Source: Microbacterium testaceum StLB037 (GTDB lineage Bacteria; Actinomycetota; Actinomycetes; Actinomycetales; Microbacteriaceae). Taken from it: 64,000 nt of DNA. The stretch lies in NCBI RefSeq assembly GCF_000202635.1, contig NC_015125.1, forward strand, positions 3,410,001-3,474,000. The letters are read 5' to 3'. Under the pieces are notes generated by a model. That model saw only the letters and a program-made list of their open reading frames with translations. It was not told where the DNA came from and did no database searches. Shown here piece by piece: positions 44,395-54,387 of the stretch. Each line of letters starts with the position of its first letter. Positions within the stretch are counted from its first letter, which is position 1. The position numbers and the translations under genes were made by a program.

Positions 44395-45186
44395 CTATCT
44401 CGCGGCGAGCCGCGTCGACAGTTGGTGGGCGTGCGCGAGCAGGATGCGGCCGAGCTCCGCGAGGCGCTCGCCCGCGAAGCGGAACTCGACGCCCGTGAGA
44501 CTGAGGGCCCACTGCGGTTGTCCGGCGCGGTCGAAGACGGCGGCGCCGAGGCCCCAACTTCCCTCCACGATGAGCCCCGGATTCACGGCGTACCCGCGCT
44601 CCTGCGTGTCGCGCACGCGCGAGCGCAGACGCGCCGGCGAGTGGGACGCGCCCCAGTGCGTCGCCAGGTCGTCGTGGCGCTCGAGGTAGGCGTCCACATC
44701 ATGAGGCGGGAGGAACGCGAGGATCGCAAGGCCCGCGGATGCCACGCCCAGGGGGAAACGGATGCCCTCCGACAGCACGAACGAACGGATGGGGAAGCTC
44801 CCGTCCTCGCGCACGAGACACACGGTCTCGTCGCCGCGACGCACCGAGAGGAAGGCGCTCTCCTCCGTCCTGACGGCGAGGGAGCGCACGAGGTCGCGCG
44901 CGGTGGCGGTGATGTCGAATCGGGATGCCGCCGCGGCGCCCATGAGATACAGTTCCGGCCCCGGCAGCCAGTGCCCGGTCCCTTCGTCGCGGTCGACCAA
45001 GCCCTCCGCCCGCAGCGCGGAGAGGAGTCGATGCACGGTGGGGCGGGTGAGATCGGCGTCGCGTGAGAGGTCCCCGACGGACGCGCCCGCAGCGCCTGCG
45101 GCGGTCACGAGACGGAGCAGGGAGGCGGCCCGCGCGATCGCCTGCGCGCCGGGAACGGTCGATCGCGGGTGCGGGGCGGTGTCCAC
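44395..45186 (-). CDS. IclR family transcriptional regulator
   Basis: This 263-residue regulator has an N-terminal winged helix (ARAASLLRLVTAAGAAGASVGDLSRDADLTRPTVHRLLSALRAEGLV) and an IclR effector domain (about 90-260) with GIRFPLGVASAGLAILAF. It is divergent from the CoA-transferase/thiolase operon with 103 bp between starts, which makes it the obvious controller, as in PcaR/PobR-type aromatic regulons. GTG 45186 is 7 nt from a minus-strand TAGCGT box (45194-45199), giving a leaderless start. Confidence 0.9.
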   Translation of the reverse strand: MDTAPHPRSTVPGAQAIARAASLLRLVTAAGAAGASVGDLSRDADLTRPTVHRLLSALRAEGLVDRDEGTGHWLPGPELYLMGAAAASRFDITATARDLVRSLAVRTEESAFLSVRRGDETVCLVREDGSFPIRSFVLSEGIRFPLGVASAGLAILAFLPPHDVDAYLERHDDLATHWGASHSPARLRSRVRDTQERGYAVNPGLIVEGSWGLGAAVFDRAGQPQWALSLTGVEFRFAGERLAELGRILLAHAHQLSTRLAAR

Positions 45187-45289
45187 GATGTGGACGCTAC
45201 GCCTCGCGGCATCCACATCGCAAGACGCGGCTGGGCGTGCCTCGGTGTGGAGGCCGAACATGAGAGGACGCAGACACGAAGGAGTTCGC

Positions 45290-46174
45290 GTGATCGACAA
45301 GACCTGGACCTCGGCCGCCGACGCGGTCTCCGACATCCCCGACGGCGCGTCGATCGCCGTCGGCGGCTTCGGCCTCTCCGGCAACCCCATCGCCCTCATC
45401 GAAGCGCTCCTCGCGCAGGGCACGCGCGACCTCTCGGTCGTCTCGAACAACTGTGGCGTCGACGACTGGGGGCTCGGCATCCTGCTCGGTGCCGGACGCA
45501 TCCGCAAGATGACCTCGTCCTACGTGGGGGAGAACAAGGAGTTCGAGCGGCAGTTCCTCTCCGGAGAACTCGAGCTCGAGCTGACCCCGCAGGGCACCCT
45601 CGCGGAGAAGCTCCGCGCGGGAGGGTCGGGTATCGCTGCCTTCTACACGCAGACGGGCGTCGGGACGCAGGTCGCCGAGGGCGGCCTCCCGCAGCGGTAC
45701 GACGGCGCCGGCGGTATCGCGGTCGCGTCGCCCGCCAAGGACGTGCGCATCTTCGAGGTCGGCGGGGAGCCGCGGGAGTTCGTGCTCGAACAGGCCATCA
45801 CCACCGACTTCGCGCTCGTCCACGCCTGGAAGGGCGACCGCCACGGCAACCTCGTGTTCCGCAAGGCAGCCCGTAATTTCAACCCGCTCGCCGCGATGGC
45901 CGGGCGCACGTGCATCGCGCAGGTCGAGCACCTCGTCGAGCCCGGCGAGATCGAGCCCGACGACGTCCACCTTCCCGGGGTGTTCGTCCATCGTGTCGTC
46001 GAGGTCGGTCCCGCGATCGAGAAGCGCATCGAGAAGCGCACGGTCCGTGAGGGTGCCGTCGAGCCGAGCCCGGTCCCTTCGACAGGCTCAGGGACCTCTG
46101 CCGTGACCGAGGCGTCGAGTTCGGTCCCTTCGACAGGCTCAGGAACCTCGACCGCGACGACTAAGGAGATCTGA
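45290..46174 (+). CDS. 3-oxoacid CoA-transferase subunit A with repeat-derived C-terminal tail
   Basis: The alpha subunit of a succinyl-CoA:3-oxoacid (or 3-oxoadipate) CoA-transferase shows [18 protein letters not shown] near 20-40 and the conserved end [24 protein letters not shown], where most relatives stop. Here about 41 more residues (254-294) follow. They are encoded by two REP-like palindromes and give PSTGSGT twice. GTG 45290 has GGAG 5 nt upstream. An ATG at 45260 is an alternative. Subunit B follows by 2 nt and a thiolase follows that, so the operon yields acetyl-CoA from a 3-oxoacid. Confidence 0.92.
   Translation: MIDKTWTSAADAVSDIPDGASIAVGGFGLSGNPIALIEALLAQGTRDLSVVSNNCGVDDWGLGILLGAGRIRKMTSSYVGENKEFERQFLSGELELELTPQGTLAEKLRAGGSGIAAFYTQTGVGTQVAEGGLPQRYDGAGGIAVASPAKDVRIFEVGGEPREFVLEQAITTDFALVHAWKGDRHGNLVFRKAARNFNPLAAMAGRTCIAQVEHLVEPGEIEPDDVHLPGVFVHRVVEVGPAIEKRIEKRTVREGAVEPSPVPSTGSGTSAVTEASSSVPSTGSGTSTATTKEI
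46072..46096 (+). repeat. REP-like palindrome inside the CoA-transferase A gene, copy 1
   Basis: A complete unit with GGTCCCT and AGGGACC arms around TCGACAGGCTC. In the gene frame it encodes [10 protein letters not shown] with no stop. Confidence 0.95.
46123..46147 (+). repeat. REP-like palindrome inside the CoA-transferase A gene, copy 2
   Basis: The same unit as at 46072 in the same orientation and frame, with one mismatch in the right arm (AGGAACC). It encodes [10 protein letters not shown]. Confidence 0.93.
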
Positions 46175-46176
46175 TC

Positions 46177-46833
46177 GTGCCTCTCACCCGCATCGAGATG
46201 GCGGCGCGCGCCGCTCGCGAGCTCGCCGACGGCTCCTACGTCAACCTCGGGATCGGCCTGCCGACGCTCGTCCCCAACCACGTCCCCGACGGCGTGACGG
46301 TGGTGCTGCAGTCCGAGAACGGCATCCTGGGCGTCGGACCGTATCCGACGGAGGACGCGGTGGATGCCGACCTCATCAACGCCGGCAAGGAGACGGTCAC
46401 GACGCTCCCCGGCGCCGCCTTCTTCGACTCGGCGCTGAGCTTCGGCATGATCCGCGGGGGCAAGATCGACGCCGCGATCCTCGGGGCGATGCAGGTCTCG
46501 GCATCCGGTGACCTGGCCAACTGGATGATCCCCGGGAAGATGGTCAAGGGACCCGGCGGGGCGATGGATCTCGTTCACGGGGCCGCGCGCGTCATCGTCC
46601 TGATGGAGCACGTCGCCAAGGACGGCTCGCCCAAGATCGTCGACGCCTGCTCGCTTCCCCTCACCGGGAAAGGGGTGGTCGACCGCATCATCACCGACCT
46701 CGCCGTCATCGACGTGACCGAGGATGGACTCGTGCTCGTCGAGCTCGCCCCCGGGGTGAGCGTCGACGAGGTGCGGGATGCCACCGAGCCCCCGCTGACC
46801 GTGCGACTCACCGAGGAGATCCGATCCGCATGA
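46177..46833 (+). CDS. 3-oxoacid CoA-transferase subunit B
   Basis: This 218-residue beta subunit carries the catalytic glutamate in [14 protein letters not shown] (SENG motif, near residue 47) and [40 protein letters not shown], both diagnostic. It forms the CoA-thioester intermediate with subunit A. GTG 46177 has AAGGAG 8 nt upstream. The stop overlaps the thiolase start by 4 nt. ScoB, AtoA and PcaJ share these motifs, so acetoacetate and 3-oxoadipate are both possible substrates. Confidence 0.95.
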   Translation: MPLTRIEMAARAARELADGSYVNLGIGLPTLVPNHVPDGVTVVLQSENGILGVGPYPTEDAVDADLINAGKETVTTLPGAAFFDSALSFGMIRGGKIDAAILGAMQVSASGDLANWMIPGKMVKGPGGAMDLVHGAARVIVLMEHVAKDGSPKIVDACSLPLTGKGVVDRIITDLAVIDVTEDGLVLVELAPGVSVDEVRDATEPPLTVRLTEEIRSA

Positions 46834-48017
46834 ACACCGAGAACGACGTCGTCATCGTCGCCGCCGCCCGCACCCCGCAGGGCCGCCTCAAGGGTCAGCT
46901 CGCCCCGCTCACCGCCGTGCACCTCGGTGCCGCCGCGATCCGCGGTGCGCTCGAGCGGAGCGGCATCCCGGCCGACGCCGTCGACGCGGTGCTCGTGGGG
47001 CAGGTGCTTCAGGCCGGCGCCGGGCAGAACGCCGCCCGTCAGGCGGCCGTGGCCGCGGGCATCGGCTGGGACGTCCACGCCGCGACCGTCAACAAAGTCT
47101 GCCTGTCGGGGCTCACGGCGATCATCGACGCGGCCCGCATGCTGCGCCTCGGGGATGCGACCGTGGTCGTCGCGGCGGGCATGGAATCGATGACCCGCGC
47201 TCCGCACCTGCTCATGAACTCGCGCGAGGGGTACGCCTACGGCTCGGTCGAGGTGCTCGACCACCTCGCGTACGACGGCCTCACCGACGCGTACGACCGG
47301 GAGAGCATGGGCGCGTCCACCGAGCGCGCGAACGCCCGTTTCGAGGTGACACGGGAGGCACAGGATGCCGTCGCCGCGCGCTCGCACCAGCGGGCCGCCG
47401 CGGCTCAGGCCGGCGGCGTGTTTGATGTCGAGATCGTGCCGGTCGAGATCCCGCAGCGCAAGGGTGCTCCGGTCGTCGTCTCGGCGGATGAGGGCATCCG
47501 CGCCGACACGACCGTCGAGACGCTCGCGAAGCTCCGTCCCGCCTTCGCGGAGGGCGGCTCGATCACCGCGGGCAACGCCTCGCAGATCTCCGACGGCGCC
47601 TCGGCGGTCGTCGTCACCACGCGCGCCGTCGCCGACGAGCGCGGATGGGACGTCCTCGCGGTCGTCGGTGCCGCAGGCCAAGTCGCAGGCCCCGACAACT
47701 CGCTCCACGCTCAGCCCGCGCGCGCGATCGCGAAAGCGCTCGAGAAGCAGGGGCTCACGGCATCCGATCTCGATCTCGTCGAGATCAACGAGGCGTTCGG
47801 CGCGGTCGTCGCGCGCTCGCAGGCCGAACTGGGGCTCGCCGACGACGTCGTCAACCCGCACGGCGGGGGCATCGCGATCGGTCACCCGATCGGCGTCTCG
47901 GGCAACCGGCTCGTCGTCCACGCCGTCCACGAGCTCGTGCGGCGGGGGAGCGGCACCGCGGCGGTGGCCCTGTGCGGCGGCGGTGGTCAGGGCGACGCGC
48001 TCATCCTGACCCGCTGA
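46830..48017 (+). CDS. Thiolase (acetyl-CoA C-acyltransferase)
   Basis: This 395-residue thiolase has the acyl-accepting cysteine C91 in [12 protein letters not shown], the catalytic histidine in [17 protein letters not shown] near 350, and the second cysteine in [14 protein letters not shown] near 385. It cleaves a 3-oxoacyl-CoA (acetoacetyl-CoA or 3-oxoadipyl-CoA) made by the coupled transferase. It overlaps subunit B by 4 nt. With an IclR regulator and no other aromatic catabolic genes here, acetoacetate use and the last step of the beta-ketoadipate pathway remain equally plausible. Confidence 0.95.
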   Translation: MNTENDVVIVAAARTPQGRLKGQLAPLTAVHLGAAAIRGALERSGIPADAVDAVLVGQVLQAGAGQNAARQAAVAAGIGWDVHAATVNKVCLSGLTAIIDAARMLRLGDATVVVAAGMESMTRAPHLLMNSREGYAYGSVEVLDHLAYDGLTDAYDRESMGASTERANARFEVTREAQDAVAARSHQRAAAAQAGGVFDVEIVPVEIPQRKGAPVVVSADEGIRADTTVETLAKLRPAFAEGGSITAGNASQISDGASAVVVTTRAVADERGWDVLAVVGAAGQVAGPDNSLHAQPARAIAKALEKQGLTASDLDLVEINEAFGAVVARSQAELGLADDVVNPHGGGIAIGHPIGVSGNRLVVHAVHELVRRGSGTAAVALCGGGGQGDALILTR

Positions 48018-48026
48018 CGGACAGAC

Positions 48027-48056
48027 GGATGCCACGGCGGTGAGGCCGTGGCATCC
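48027..48056. terminator. Hairpin built from an inverted GGATGCC pair after the thiolase gene
   Basis: GGATGCCACGG (48027-48037) pairs perfectly with CCGTGGCATCC (48046-48056) around CGGTGAGG. It starts 10 nt after the thiolase stop and 10 nt before the stop of the convergent gene, as expected for a bidirectional terminator. Confidence 0.75.
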
Positions 48057-48065
48057 GGGATCCGA

Positions 48066-48320
48066 TCAGCGCGCGAGGCGCTTCTTCAGCAGCTTCTGCT
48101 GCTTTTTGGCGACGGGGGAGTCTCCGGCGATGACGCGGCCGCGGCGGGCGCGGCGCGTGTCGACGACCGAGCCGATGGCGAGCGCGAGCGTGATGCCCCA
48201 GCTCAGCCAGGCGAGCGCGGTGCGCCAGGTGAAGGGCTCGTCGTTGCGCAGCGCCCGCAGGAGCGTGATGCCACCCGTGATGGCGCTGAGAAGACCCGTT
48301 CCGAAGATGTACTGGCGCAT
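48066..48320 (-). CDS. Small two-helix membrane protein
   Basis: This 84-residue protein has two hydrophobic helices (about 5-20 and 34-52) followed by a basic tail (QQKLLKKRLAR). It has no recognised family. The ATG is 6 nt from a minus-strand TAGGTT box (48327-48332), supporting a leaderless transcript and a real gene. Confidence 0.7.
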   Translation of the reverse strand: MRQYIFGTGLLSAITGGITLLRALRNDEPFTWRTALAWLSWGITLALAIGSVVDTRRARRGRVIAGDSPVAKKQQKLLKKRLAR

Positions 48321-48382
48321 GCGCCCAACCTACCGAGGCCCCGGCTCTGGTGCCTCGCCTTGACACGCGGTCCCTCCCTCAC

Positions 48383-48449
48383 CGATAAACGCTCCTCGTT
48401 CCGAAACACGCCGTCTCGCCGCGTGTCTCGGCGCCAACAGCGTTTATCG
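48383..48449. repeat. 67-bp imperfect palindrome upstream of otsA
   Basis: The outer arms CGATAAACGCT (48383-48393) and AGCGTTTATCG (48439-48449) are perfectly complementary. An inner pair, CCGAaACACGC and GCGTGTcTCGG, is also complementary. The 7-nt segments between arms match in length on both sides, so the element is symmetric throughout. It lies between two divergent promoters, about 38 bp before the otsA -10 box. Confidence 0.8.
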
Positions 48450-48487
48450 CATCCCGTCCACCCCTCTGCGCCGCCGGGAGCCGCTGT

Positions 48488-48493
48488 TAGCCT
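48488..48493 (+). promoter_or_regulatory. Probable -10 box of otsA
   Basis: TAGCCT lies 24 nt before the GTG start, giving a short leader that contains GAGGAGG. The upstream palindrome (48383-48449) ends 38 bp before it. Confidence 0.5.
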
Positions 48494-48517
48494 GAGGTCG
48501 ATCCCCGAGGAGGACCT

Positions 48518-49978
48518 GTGACCCAGGCCGATTTCGTCGTCGTCGCCAACCGTCTGCCCGTCGACCGCACCCCGGACGGCGAGGGGTGGCGGCGTTCCCC
48601 CGGCGGTCTCGTGACCGCCCTCGAGCCCGTGATGCGACGCGCCGACGGCGCGTGGGTCGGCTGGGCCGGTCAACCCGACGTCGAGCTCGACCCCTTCGAG
48701 TTCGACGGCGTGCACCTCGTGCCGGTCGCGCTCTCGGCGTCGGACGTGCAGAACTACTACGAGGGTTTCTCGAACGACACCATCTGGCCGCTGTACCACG
48801 ACGTCATCGCGGCGCCCACCTACAAGCGCGCGTGGTGGGACGCCTACGTGCGCGTGAACCGCCGCTTCGCCGAGGCCGCGGCGGCCGCCGCCTCGCCCAA
48901 CGCGATCGTCTGGGTGCAGGACTACCAGCTCCAGCTCGTGCCCAAGCTGCTGCGCGAGCTCCGCCCCGACCTGACGATCGGGTATTTCCACCACATCCCG
49001 TTCCCGGCGTACGGCCTGTACTCGCAACTGCCCTGGCGCAAGCAGGTGCTCGAGGGGCTCCTCGGCGCCGACGTGATCGGGTTCCAGCGGGTCGCGGACG
49101 CGGGCAACTTCGCCCGTGCCGTGCGACGCCAGCTGCGGTTCGAGACCAAGGCCAGCGGCATCCTGGTCCCGGACGCTCAGGGCGGCACGCGGGTCGCCCT
49201 CGCGAAGGCGTTCCCGATCTCGATCGACGCGGAGTCGTACATCGAGCTCGCGCAGAAGCCCGAGATCCAGCAGCGTGCGAAGGAGATCCGCGAGGGTCTC
49301 GGCAACCCCCGGAAGATCCTGCTCGGCGTCGACCGTCTCGACTACACCAAGGGCATCCGCCATCGCCTCAAGGCGTGGGGCGAGATCCTCGAGGACGGGC
49401 GCGCCACCGTCGAGGACGCCACCCTCGTGCAGGTCGCGAGCCCCAGTCGCGAGCGGGTCGATGCCTACGTGCAGTTGCGTGACGAGATCGAGATGACGGT
49501 CGGGCGCATCAACGGCGACTACGACACGACGACGCACACCGCGATCCGCTACCTGCACCAGTCCTATCCGCGCGAGGAGATGGTCGCGCTCTTCCTCGCC
49601 GCCGACGTCATGCTCGTCACCGCCCTCCGTGACGGCATGAACCTCGTCGCGAAGGAGTACGTCGCGAGCCGCATCGACAACCGCGGGGTGCTCGTGCTCA
49701 GCGAGTTCGCGGGCGCGGCGGACGAGATGGGCAGTGCCCTGCTCATCAACCCGCACGACATCGACGGGCTCAAGGACACCATCGTCCGCGCTCTCGAGAT
49801 GCCCGCCGCCGAGCAGGGGCGACGCATGCGCGCGCTCCGCAAGCGCGTGCGCGAACACGACGTCGAGGATTGGTCGCGCGAGTTCCTGGAGGCGCTGTCG
49901 ACGTTCCACGACACCGCGTCGAGCGCCCGTGCCGCCGCGGAGATCGAGGCGGGCGCCGTCGAGGAGGACGCCGAATGA
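48518..49978 (+). CDS. otsA: Alpha,alpha-trehalose-phosphate synthase
   Basis: This 486-residue GT20 retaining glycosyltransferase makes trehalose 6-phosphate from UDP-glucose (or another NDP-glucose) and glucose 6-phosphate. It shows FVVVANRLPVDR at the start, VWVQDYQLQLVPKLLRELRPDLTIGYFHHIPFP near 130-165, LGVDRLDYTKGI near 270, and ALRDGMNLVAKEYVA near 370. GTG 48518 has GAGGAGG 4 nt upstream. The ATGA overlap with otsB couples synthesis and dephosphorylation. Trehalose also feeds the maltokinase/GlgE route. Confidence 0.97.
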   Translation: MTQADFVVVANRLPVDRTPDGEGWRRSPGGLVTALEPVMRRADGAWVGWAGQPDVELDPFEFDGVHLVPVALSASDVQNYYEGFSNDTIWPLYHDVIAAPTYKRAWWDAYVRVNRRFAEAAAAAASPNAIVWVQDYQLQLVPKLLRELRPDLTIGYFHHIPFPAYGLYSQLPWRKQVLEGLLGADVIGFQRVADAGNFARAVRRQLRFETKASGILVPDAQGGTRVALAKAFPISIDAESYIELAQKPEIQQRAKEIREGLGNPRKILLGVDRLDYTKGIRHRLKAWGEILEDGRATVEDATLVQVASPSRERVDAYVQLRDEIEMTVGRINGDYDTTTHTAIRYLHQSYPREEMVALFLAADVMLVTALRDGMNLVAKEYVASRIDNRGVLVLSEFAGAADEMGSALLINPHDIDGLKDTIVRALEMPAAEQGRRMRALRKRVREHDVEDWSREFLEALSTFHDTASSARAAAEIEAGAVEEDAE

Positions 49979-50754
49979 CCGCGGCCGACGCGACGATCGA
50001 AGCCGTCGCCACCACGGACCGACTCCTGATCGCCCTCGACTTCGACGGAACGCTGTCGCCGCTCGTCGACGAACCGATGACCGCGCGGATGACCCCGGGC
50101 GCGCGGGCGGTGCTCGACGAGCTCGTCACCCTGCCGCGCACCGTCGTCGCCCTCGTGTCGGGCCGGTCGCTCGGTCATCTCCGCGAGATCGCCGAGCACA
50201 CGGACGATTCGCCGATCTGGCTCGCGGGCTCGCACGGCGCGCAGTTCTGGGTTCCCGGCGTCGGCATCGAGGCGGCGCACGACGACACCGCCGACCTCGC
50301 GTTGCGCGATCGCCTGCAGGACGAGGTCGGTCGCCGCACGGCCGAGATGTCGGGCGTGTGGATGGAGCCGAAGGAGTACGGCTTCGGCGTGCACACCCGG
50401 ACCGCGGATGCCGAGACCACGCGCGCCGCTCGCGCGCTGGCCGACGAGCTCGTCGCCACCGAGGCTCCCACGTGGCGCCGTCGCACCGGCTACGACATCC
50501 TCGAGTTCTCGTTCCGTCACGAGGGCAAGGACTCCGCGATCGCGCATCTGAGGGAGCGGGTGGATGCTTCGGCCGTGCTGTTCGCGGGCGACGACGTCAC
50601 CGATGAGGACGCTCTGCGCTCCCTCGGGACCGGGGACCTCGGCATCCGTGTCGGTGGGGGAGAGACCGCCGCGACGCTGCGCGTCGACGACATCGCCGCG
50701 CTCGTCGGGGTCCTCGAAGGCGTGGCACGGTTGCGCCGAGCGCATACCGATTGA
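49975..50754 (+). CDS. otsB: Trehalose-6-phosphate phosphatase
   Basis: This 259-residue HAD-superfamily phosphatase has motif I LIALDFDGTLSPLV near 22-35 (nucleophile Asp in DFDGT), motif II VALVSGRSLGHL, and motif IV VLFAGDDVTDEDAL near 200. It removes phosphate from trehalose 6-phosphate made by OtsA. The start overlaps the otsA stop. Confidence 0.96.
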   Translation: MTAADATIEAVATTDRLLIALDFDGTLSPLVDEPMTARMTPGARAVLDELVTLPRTVVALVSGRSLGHLREIAEHTDDSPIWLAGSHGAQFWVPGVGIEAAHDDTADLALRDRLQDEVGRRTAEMSGVWMEPKEYGFGVHTRTADAETTRAARALADELVATEAPTWRRRTGYDILEFSFRHEGKDSAIAHLRERVDASAVLFAGDDVTDEDALRSLGTGDLGIRVGGGETAATLRVDDIAALVGVLEGVARLRRAHTD

Positions 50755-50813
50755 TCAGGGATTCGACACTCGTGGCGCATCGGCGCGTCACGAGCGCGCA
50801 ATAGACTGCGAGG

Positions 50814-52532
50814 ATGCCCGCACCGCAGAATCCGAACACCGGCGAGTTCGATATCAAGCCCCGCAGTCGCGTCGTCACCGACGGCATCGAAGCCACCACG
50901 TCGCGCGGAATGCTCCGCGCGGTCGGCATGGGTGACGAGGACTGGGACAAGCCCCAGATCGGCATCGCGTCGAGCTGGAACGAGATCACCCCCTGCAACC
51001 TCAGCCTCGACCGTCTCGCGCAGGGCGCCAAGGAGGGCGTCCACGCCGGCGGCGGGTACCCGCTGCAGTTCGGCACCATCTCCGTCTCCGACGGCATCTC
51101 GATGGGCCACGAGGGCATGCACTTCTCGCTCGTGTCGCGCGAGGTCATCGCCGACAGCGTCGAGACCGTCATGATGGCCGAGCGCCTCGACGGCTCCGTG
51201 CTGCTGGCCGGCTGCGACAAGTCGATCCCCGGCATGCTCATGGCATCCGCTCGTCTCGACCTCTCGAGCGTCTTCCTCTACGCCGGATCTATCGCGCCGG
51301 GCTGGGTCAAGCTCTCCGACGGCACCGAGAAGGACGTCACGATCATCGACTCGTTCGAGGCCGTCGGTGCGTGCCTCGCGGGCAAGATGAGCGAGGCCGA
51401 CCTCAAGCGCATCGAGTGCGCGATCGCCCCCGGCGAGGGGGCGTGCGGCGGCATGTACACCGCCAACACCATGGCGTCCGTCGCCGAGGCGCTCGGCCTG
51501 AGCCTCCCCGGCTCGGCCGCCCCGCCGTCGGCCGACCGCCGTCGCGACTACTTCGCCCACCGCTCGGGCGAGGCCGTCGTCAACCTTCTGCGCCAGGGCA
51601 TCACCACGCGCGACATCCTGACCAAGGAGGCGTTCGAGAACGCCATCGCCCTCGCCATGGCGCTGGGTGGCTCCACCAACGTCGTCCTGCACCTGCTCGC
51701 GATCGCGAACGAGGCCGAGGTCGAGCTGAACCTGCACGACTTCAACCGCATCGGCGACCGCACCCCGCACGTCGCCGACATGAAGCCCTTCGGCCAGTAC
51801 GTCATGAACGACGTCGACCGTCACGGCGGCATCCCGGTGATCATGAAGGCCATGCTCGACGAGGGCCTGCTGCACGGCGACGCGCTCACCGTCACGGGCA
51901 AGACCCTCGCCGAGAACCTCGCCGACCTGAACCCCGACCCGGTCGACGGCAAGGTCATCCACTCGTTCGACGACCCGATCCACGCCACCGGCGGCATCAC
52001 GATCCTCCACGGCTCGATGGCGCCCGAGGGTGCGGTCGTGAAGTCGGCCGGCTTCGACGGCAACGTCTTCGAGGGTCCCGCCCGCGTGTTCGAGCGCGAG
52101 CGCGCCGCGATGGACGCCCTCGAGGCGGGCGACATCGCTGCCGGCGACGTCGTCGTCATCCGCTACGAGGGCCCCAAGGGTGGCCCCGGTATGCGCGAGA
52201 TGCTCGCCATCACCGCCGCCATCAAGGGCGCGGGCCTCGGAAAAGATGTACTACTCTTGACGGACGGTCGATTCTCAGGCGGCACAACCGGCCTCTGCAT
52301 CGGCCACATAGCTCCCGAAGCGGTGGACGCAGGTCCTATCGCCTTCGTGCGCGATGGTGATCTGATACGGGTCGATATCGCCGCTCGCAGTCTCGACTTG
52401 ATCGTCGATGAGGCCGAGCTGAGTTCCCGCCGCGAAGGCTGGGAACCGCTTCCCCCGCGCTATACCCGTGGCGTTCTGGCCAAGTACTCCAAGCTCGTGC
52501 ACTCCGCCGCGGAGGGCGCGGTCACGGGCTGA
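50814..52532 (+). CDS. ilvD: Dihydroxy-acid dehydratase
   Basis: This 572-residue Fe-S enzyme forms the 2-oxo acids of valine and isoleucine from 2,3-dihydroxy acids. Cysteine ligands lie in [18 protein letters not shown] and [16 protein letters not shown]. Other markers are [18 protein letters not shown] and the C-terminal [23 protein letters not shown]. The ATG is 6 nt from TAGACT (50802-50807), a leaderless start. From codon 476 (52239) to about 52481 the codon usage changes sharply: about 30 of 81 codons end in A or T, against almost none before. The protein motifs stay intact, which suggests a replaced segment. Confidence 0.97.
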   Translation: MPAPQNPNTGEFDIKPRSRVVTDGIEATTSRGMLRAVGMGDEDWDKPQIGIASSWNEITPCNLSLDRLAQGAKEGVHAGGGYPLQFGTISVSDGISMGHEGMHFSLVSREVIADSVETVMMAERLDGSVLLAGCDKSIPGMLMASARLDLSSVFLYAGSIAPGWVKLSDGTEKDVTIIDSFEAVGACLAGKMSEADLKRIECAIAPGEGACGGMYTANTMASVAEALGLSLPGSAAPPSADRRRDYFAHRSGEAVVNLLRQGITTRDILTKEAFENAIALAMALGGSTNVVLHLLAIANEAEVELNLHDFNRIGDRTPHVADMKPFGQYVMNDVDRHGGIPVIMKAMLDEGLLHGDALTVTGKTLAENLADLNPDPVDGKVIHSFDDPIHATGGITILHGSMAPEGAVVKSAGFDGNVFEGPARVFERERAAMDALEAGDIAAGDVVVIRYEGPKGGPGMREMLAITAAIKGAGLGKDVLLLTDGRFSGGTTGLCIGHIAPEAVDAGPIAFVRDGDLIRVDIAARSLDLIVDEAELSSRREGWEPLPPRYTRGVLAKYSKLVHSAAEGAVTG

Positions 52533-52577
52533 CGGCCGTCCCCCTTCTCACCTTCTTACGGTTCTCGAGGTACTCCC

Positions 52578-54386
52578 ATGTCCATCGATTCCCCTACGGC
52601 GGCCGTGCCCCGGCCGCCCGCCCGCACCGCTCCGGCGCCCGTGATGACGGGTGCTCAGGCGGTCGTCCGCTCGCTCGACCTGCTCGGCGTCACCGATGTG
52701 TTCGGTCTCCCGGGCGGGGCGATCATGCCCGTCTACGACCCGCTCATGGACGACGAGCACGTTCGCCACATCCTGGTCCGTCACGAGCAGGGCGCCGGCC
52801 ACGCGGCTGAGGGTTACGCCGCGGCCTCGGGCAAGGTCGGTGTCGCGATCGCGACGTCCGGCCCGGGCGCCACCAACCTCGTCACCGCGATCGCCGACGC
52901 CTACATGGACTCGGTGCCGCTGGTGTGCATCACCGGACAGGTGTTCTCGACCCTCATGGGGACGGATGCCTTCCAGGAGGCCGACATCGTCGGCATCACG
53001 ATGCCGATCACCAAGCACTCCTTCCTGGTCAAGACGGCAGACGAGATTCCGGGCGCCATCGCGGCGGCCTTCGAGATCGCCTCCACGGGCCGCCCCGGCC
53101 CGGTGCTCGTCGACATCACGAAGGACGCGCAGCAGGCGGAGGCTCCCTTCGTGTGGCCGCCGAAGATCGACCTGCCCGGCTACCGTCCCGTCACCAGGGC
53201 GCACGGCAAGCAGATCCAGGCCGCGGCCCAGCTGCTCGCGACCGCCAAGAAGCCTGTGCTGTACGTGGGCGGCGGAACGATCCGTTCGAGCGCGTCGGCC
53301 GAGCTGAAGGTGCTCGCCGAGGCGACCGGTGCCCCCGTGGTCACCACGCTCATGGCGCGCGGTGCCTTCCCCGACTCGCACGAGCAGCACCTCGGCATGC
53401 CCGGTATGCACGGCACCGTCCCCGCGGTGCTGGCGCTGCAGGAGAGCGACCTGATCGTCTCCCTCGGCGCGCGCTTCGACGACCGCGTGACCGGCAAGGC
53501 GGCGCTCTTCGCGCCCCACGCGCAGGTCGTGCACGTCGACATCGACCCCGCCGAGATCTCGAAGATCCGCACGGCCGACGTGCCGATCGTGGGCGACCTG
53601 AAAGAGGTGCTGGTCGACCTGGATGCCGCTTTCCGCGCCGCCGATGCCGAGCACCCGCACGATTACACGGAATGGTGGACCTACCTGAACGGCCTCCGCG
53701 AGGAGTTCCCGCTCGGCTACACGCCCACCACCGACGGTCTCCTGTCGCCGCAGCATGTGATCCAGCGCATCGGCGAGCTGACCGGACCCGAGGGTGTCTA
53801 CGCCTCGGGCGTCGGCCAGCACCAGATGTGGGCCGCCCAGTTCATCAAGTACGAGCGGCCGAACGCGTGGCTGAACTCCGGCGGCGCCGGCACCATGGGC
53901 TATGCGGTTCCCGCGGCCATGGGGGCCAAGGTCGCTCAGCCCGATCGCGCCGTCTGGGCGATCGACGGCGACGGCTGCTTCCAGATGACCAATCAGGAGC
54001 TGGCGACCTGCGTCATCAACGACATCCCGATCAAGGTCGCGATCATCAACAACTCTTCGCTCGGCATGGTGCGCCAGTGGCAGACGCTGTTCTTCGACGG
54101 CCGCCACTCCAACACCGACCTGAACACGGGGCACGGCACGCGCCGCATCCCGGACTTCGTCAAGCTGGCGGAGGCCTACGGTTGCCTGGCGATCCGGGTC
54201 GAGAAGGAAGACGAGATCGACGCGGCGATCCAGCTCGCGCTGGACACGAACGATCGTCCCGTCGTGATCGACTTTGTCGTGAGCGCCGACGCGATGGTGT
54301 GGCCGATGGTGCCGCAGGGCGTCAGCAACAGCTATGTCCAGTACGCGCGCGACCACTCGCCCGCCTTCAACGAGCAGGAGGACTGA
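52578..54386 (+). CDS. ilvB: Acetolactate synthase large (catalytic) subunit
   Basis: This 602-residue thiamine-diphosphate enzyme condenses pyruvate with pyruvate or 2-oxobutyrate. It shows [14 protein letters not shown] with the conserved glutamate in [14 protein letters not shown] near 75, a central FAD/Rossmann domain with [13 protein letters not shown], and the TPP motif [29 protein letters not shown] near 460. It follows ilvD by 45 nt. ilvN begins 1 nt after its stop, so the two subunits are made together. Confidence 0.98.
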   Translation: MSIDSPTAAVPRPPARTAPAPVMTGAQAVVRSLDLLGVTDVFGLPGGAIMPVYDPLMDDEHVRHILVRHEQGAGHAAEGYAAASGKVGVAIATSGPGATNLVTAIADAYMDSVPLVCITGQVFSTLMGTDAFQEADIVGITMPITKHSFLVKTADEIPGAIAAAFEIASTGRPGPVLVDITKDAQQAEAPFVWPPKIDLPGYRPVTRAHGKQIQAAAQLLATAKKPVLYVGGGTIRSSASAELKVLAEATGAPVVTTLMARGAFPDSHEQHLGMPGMHGTVPAVLALQESDLIVSLGARFDDRVTGKAALFAPHAQVVHVDIDPAEISKIRTADVPIVGDLKEVLVDLDAAFRAADAEHPHDYTEWWTYLNGLREEFPLGYTPTTDGLLSPQHVIQRIGELTGPEGVYASGVGQHQMWAAQFIKYERPNAWLNSGGAGTMGYAVPAAMGAKVAQPDRAVWAIDGDGCFQMTNQELATCVINDIPIKVAIINNSSLGMVRQWQTLFFDGRHSNTDLNTGHGTRRIPDFVKLAEAYGCLAIRVEKEDEIDAAIQLALDTNDRPVVIDFVVSADAMVWPMVPQGVSNSYVQYARDHSPAFNEQED

Positions 54387-54387
54387 G

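Noticed and set aside
52533..52577. Leader-peptide attenuator before ilvB
   Set aside because: The gap is only 45 nt, with no Leu/Val/Ile-rich frame or terminator hairpin.
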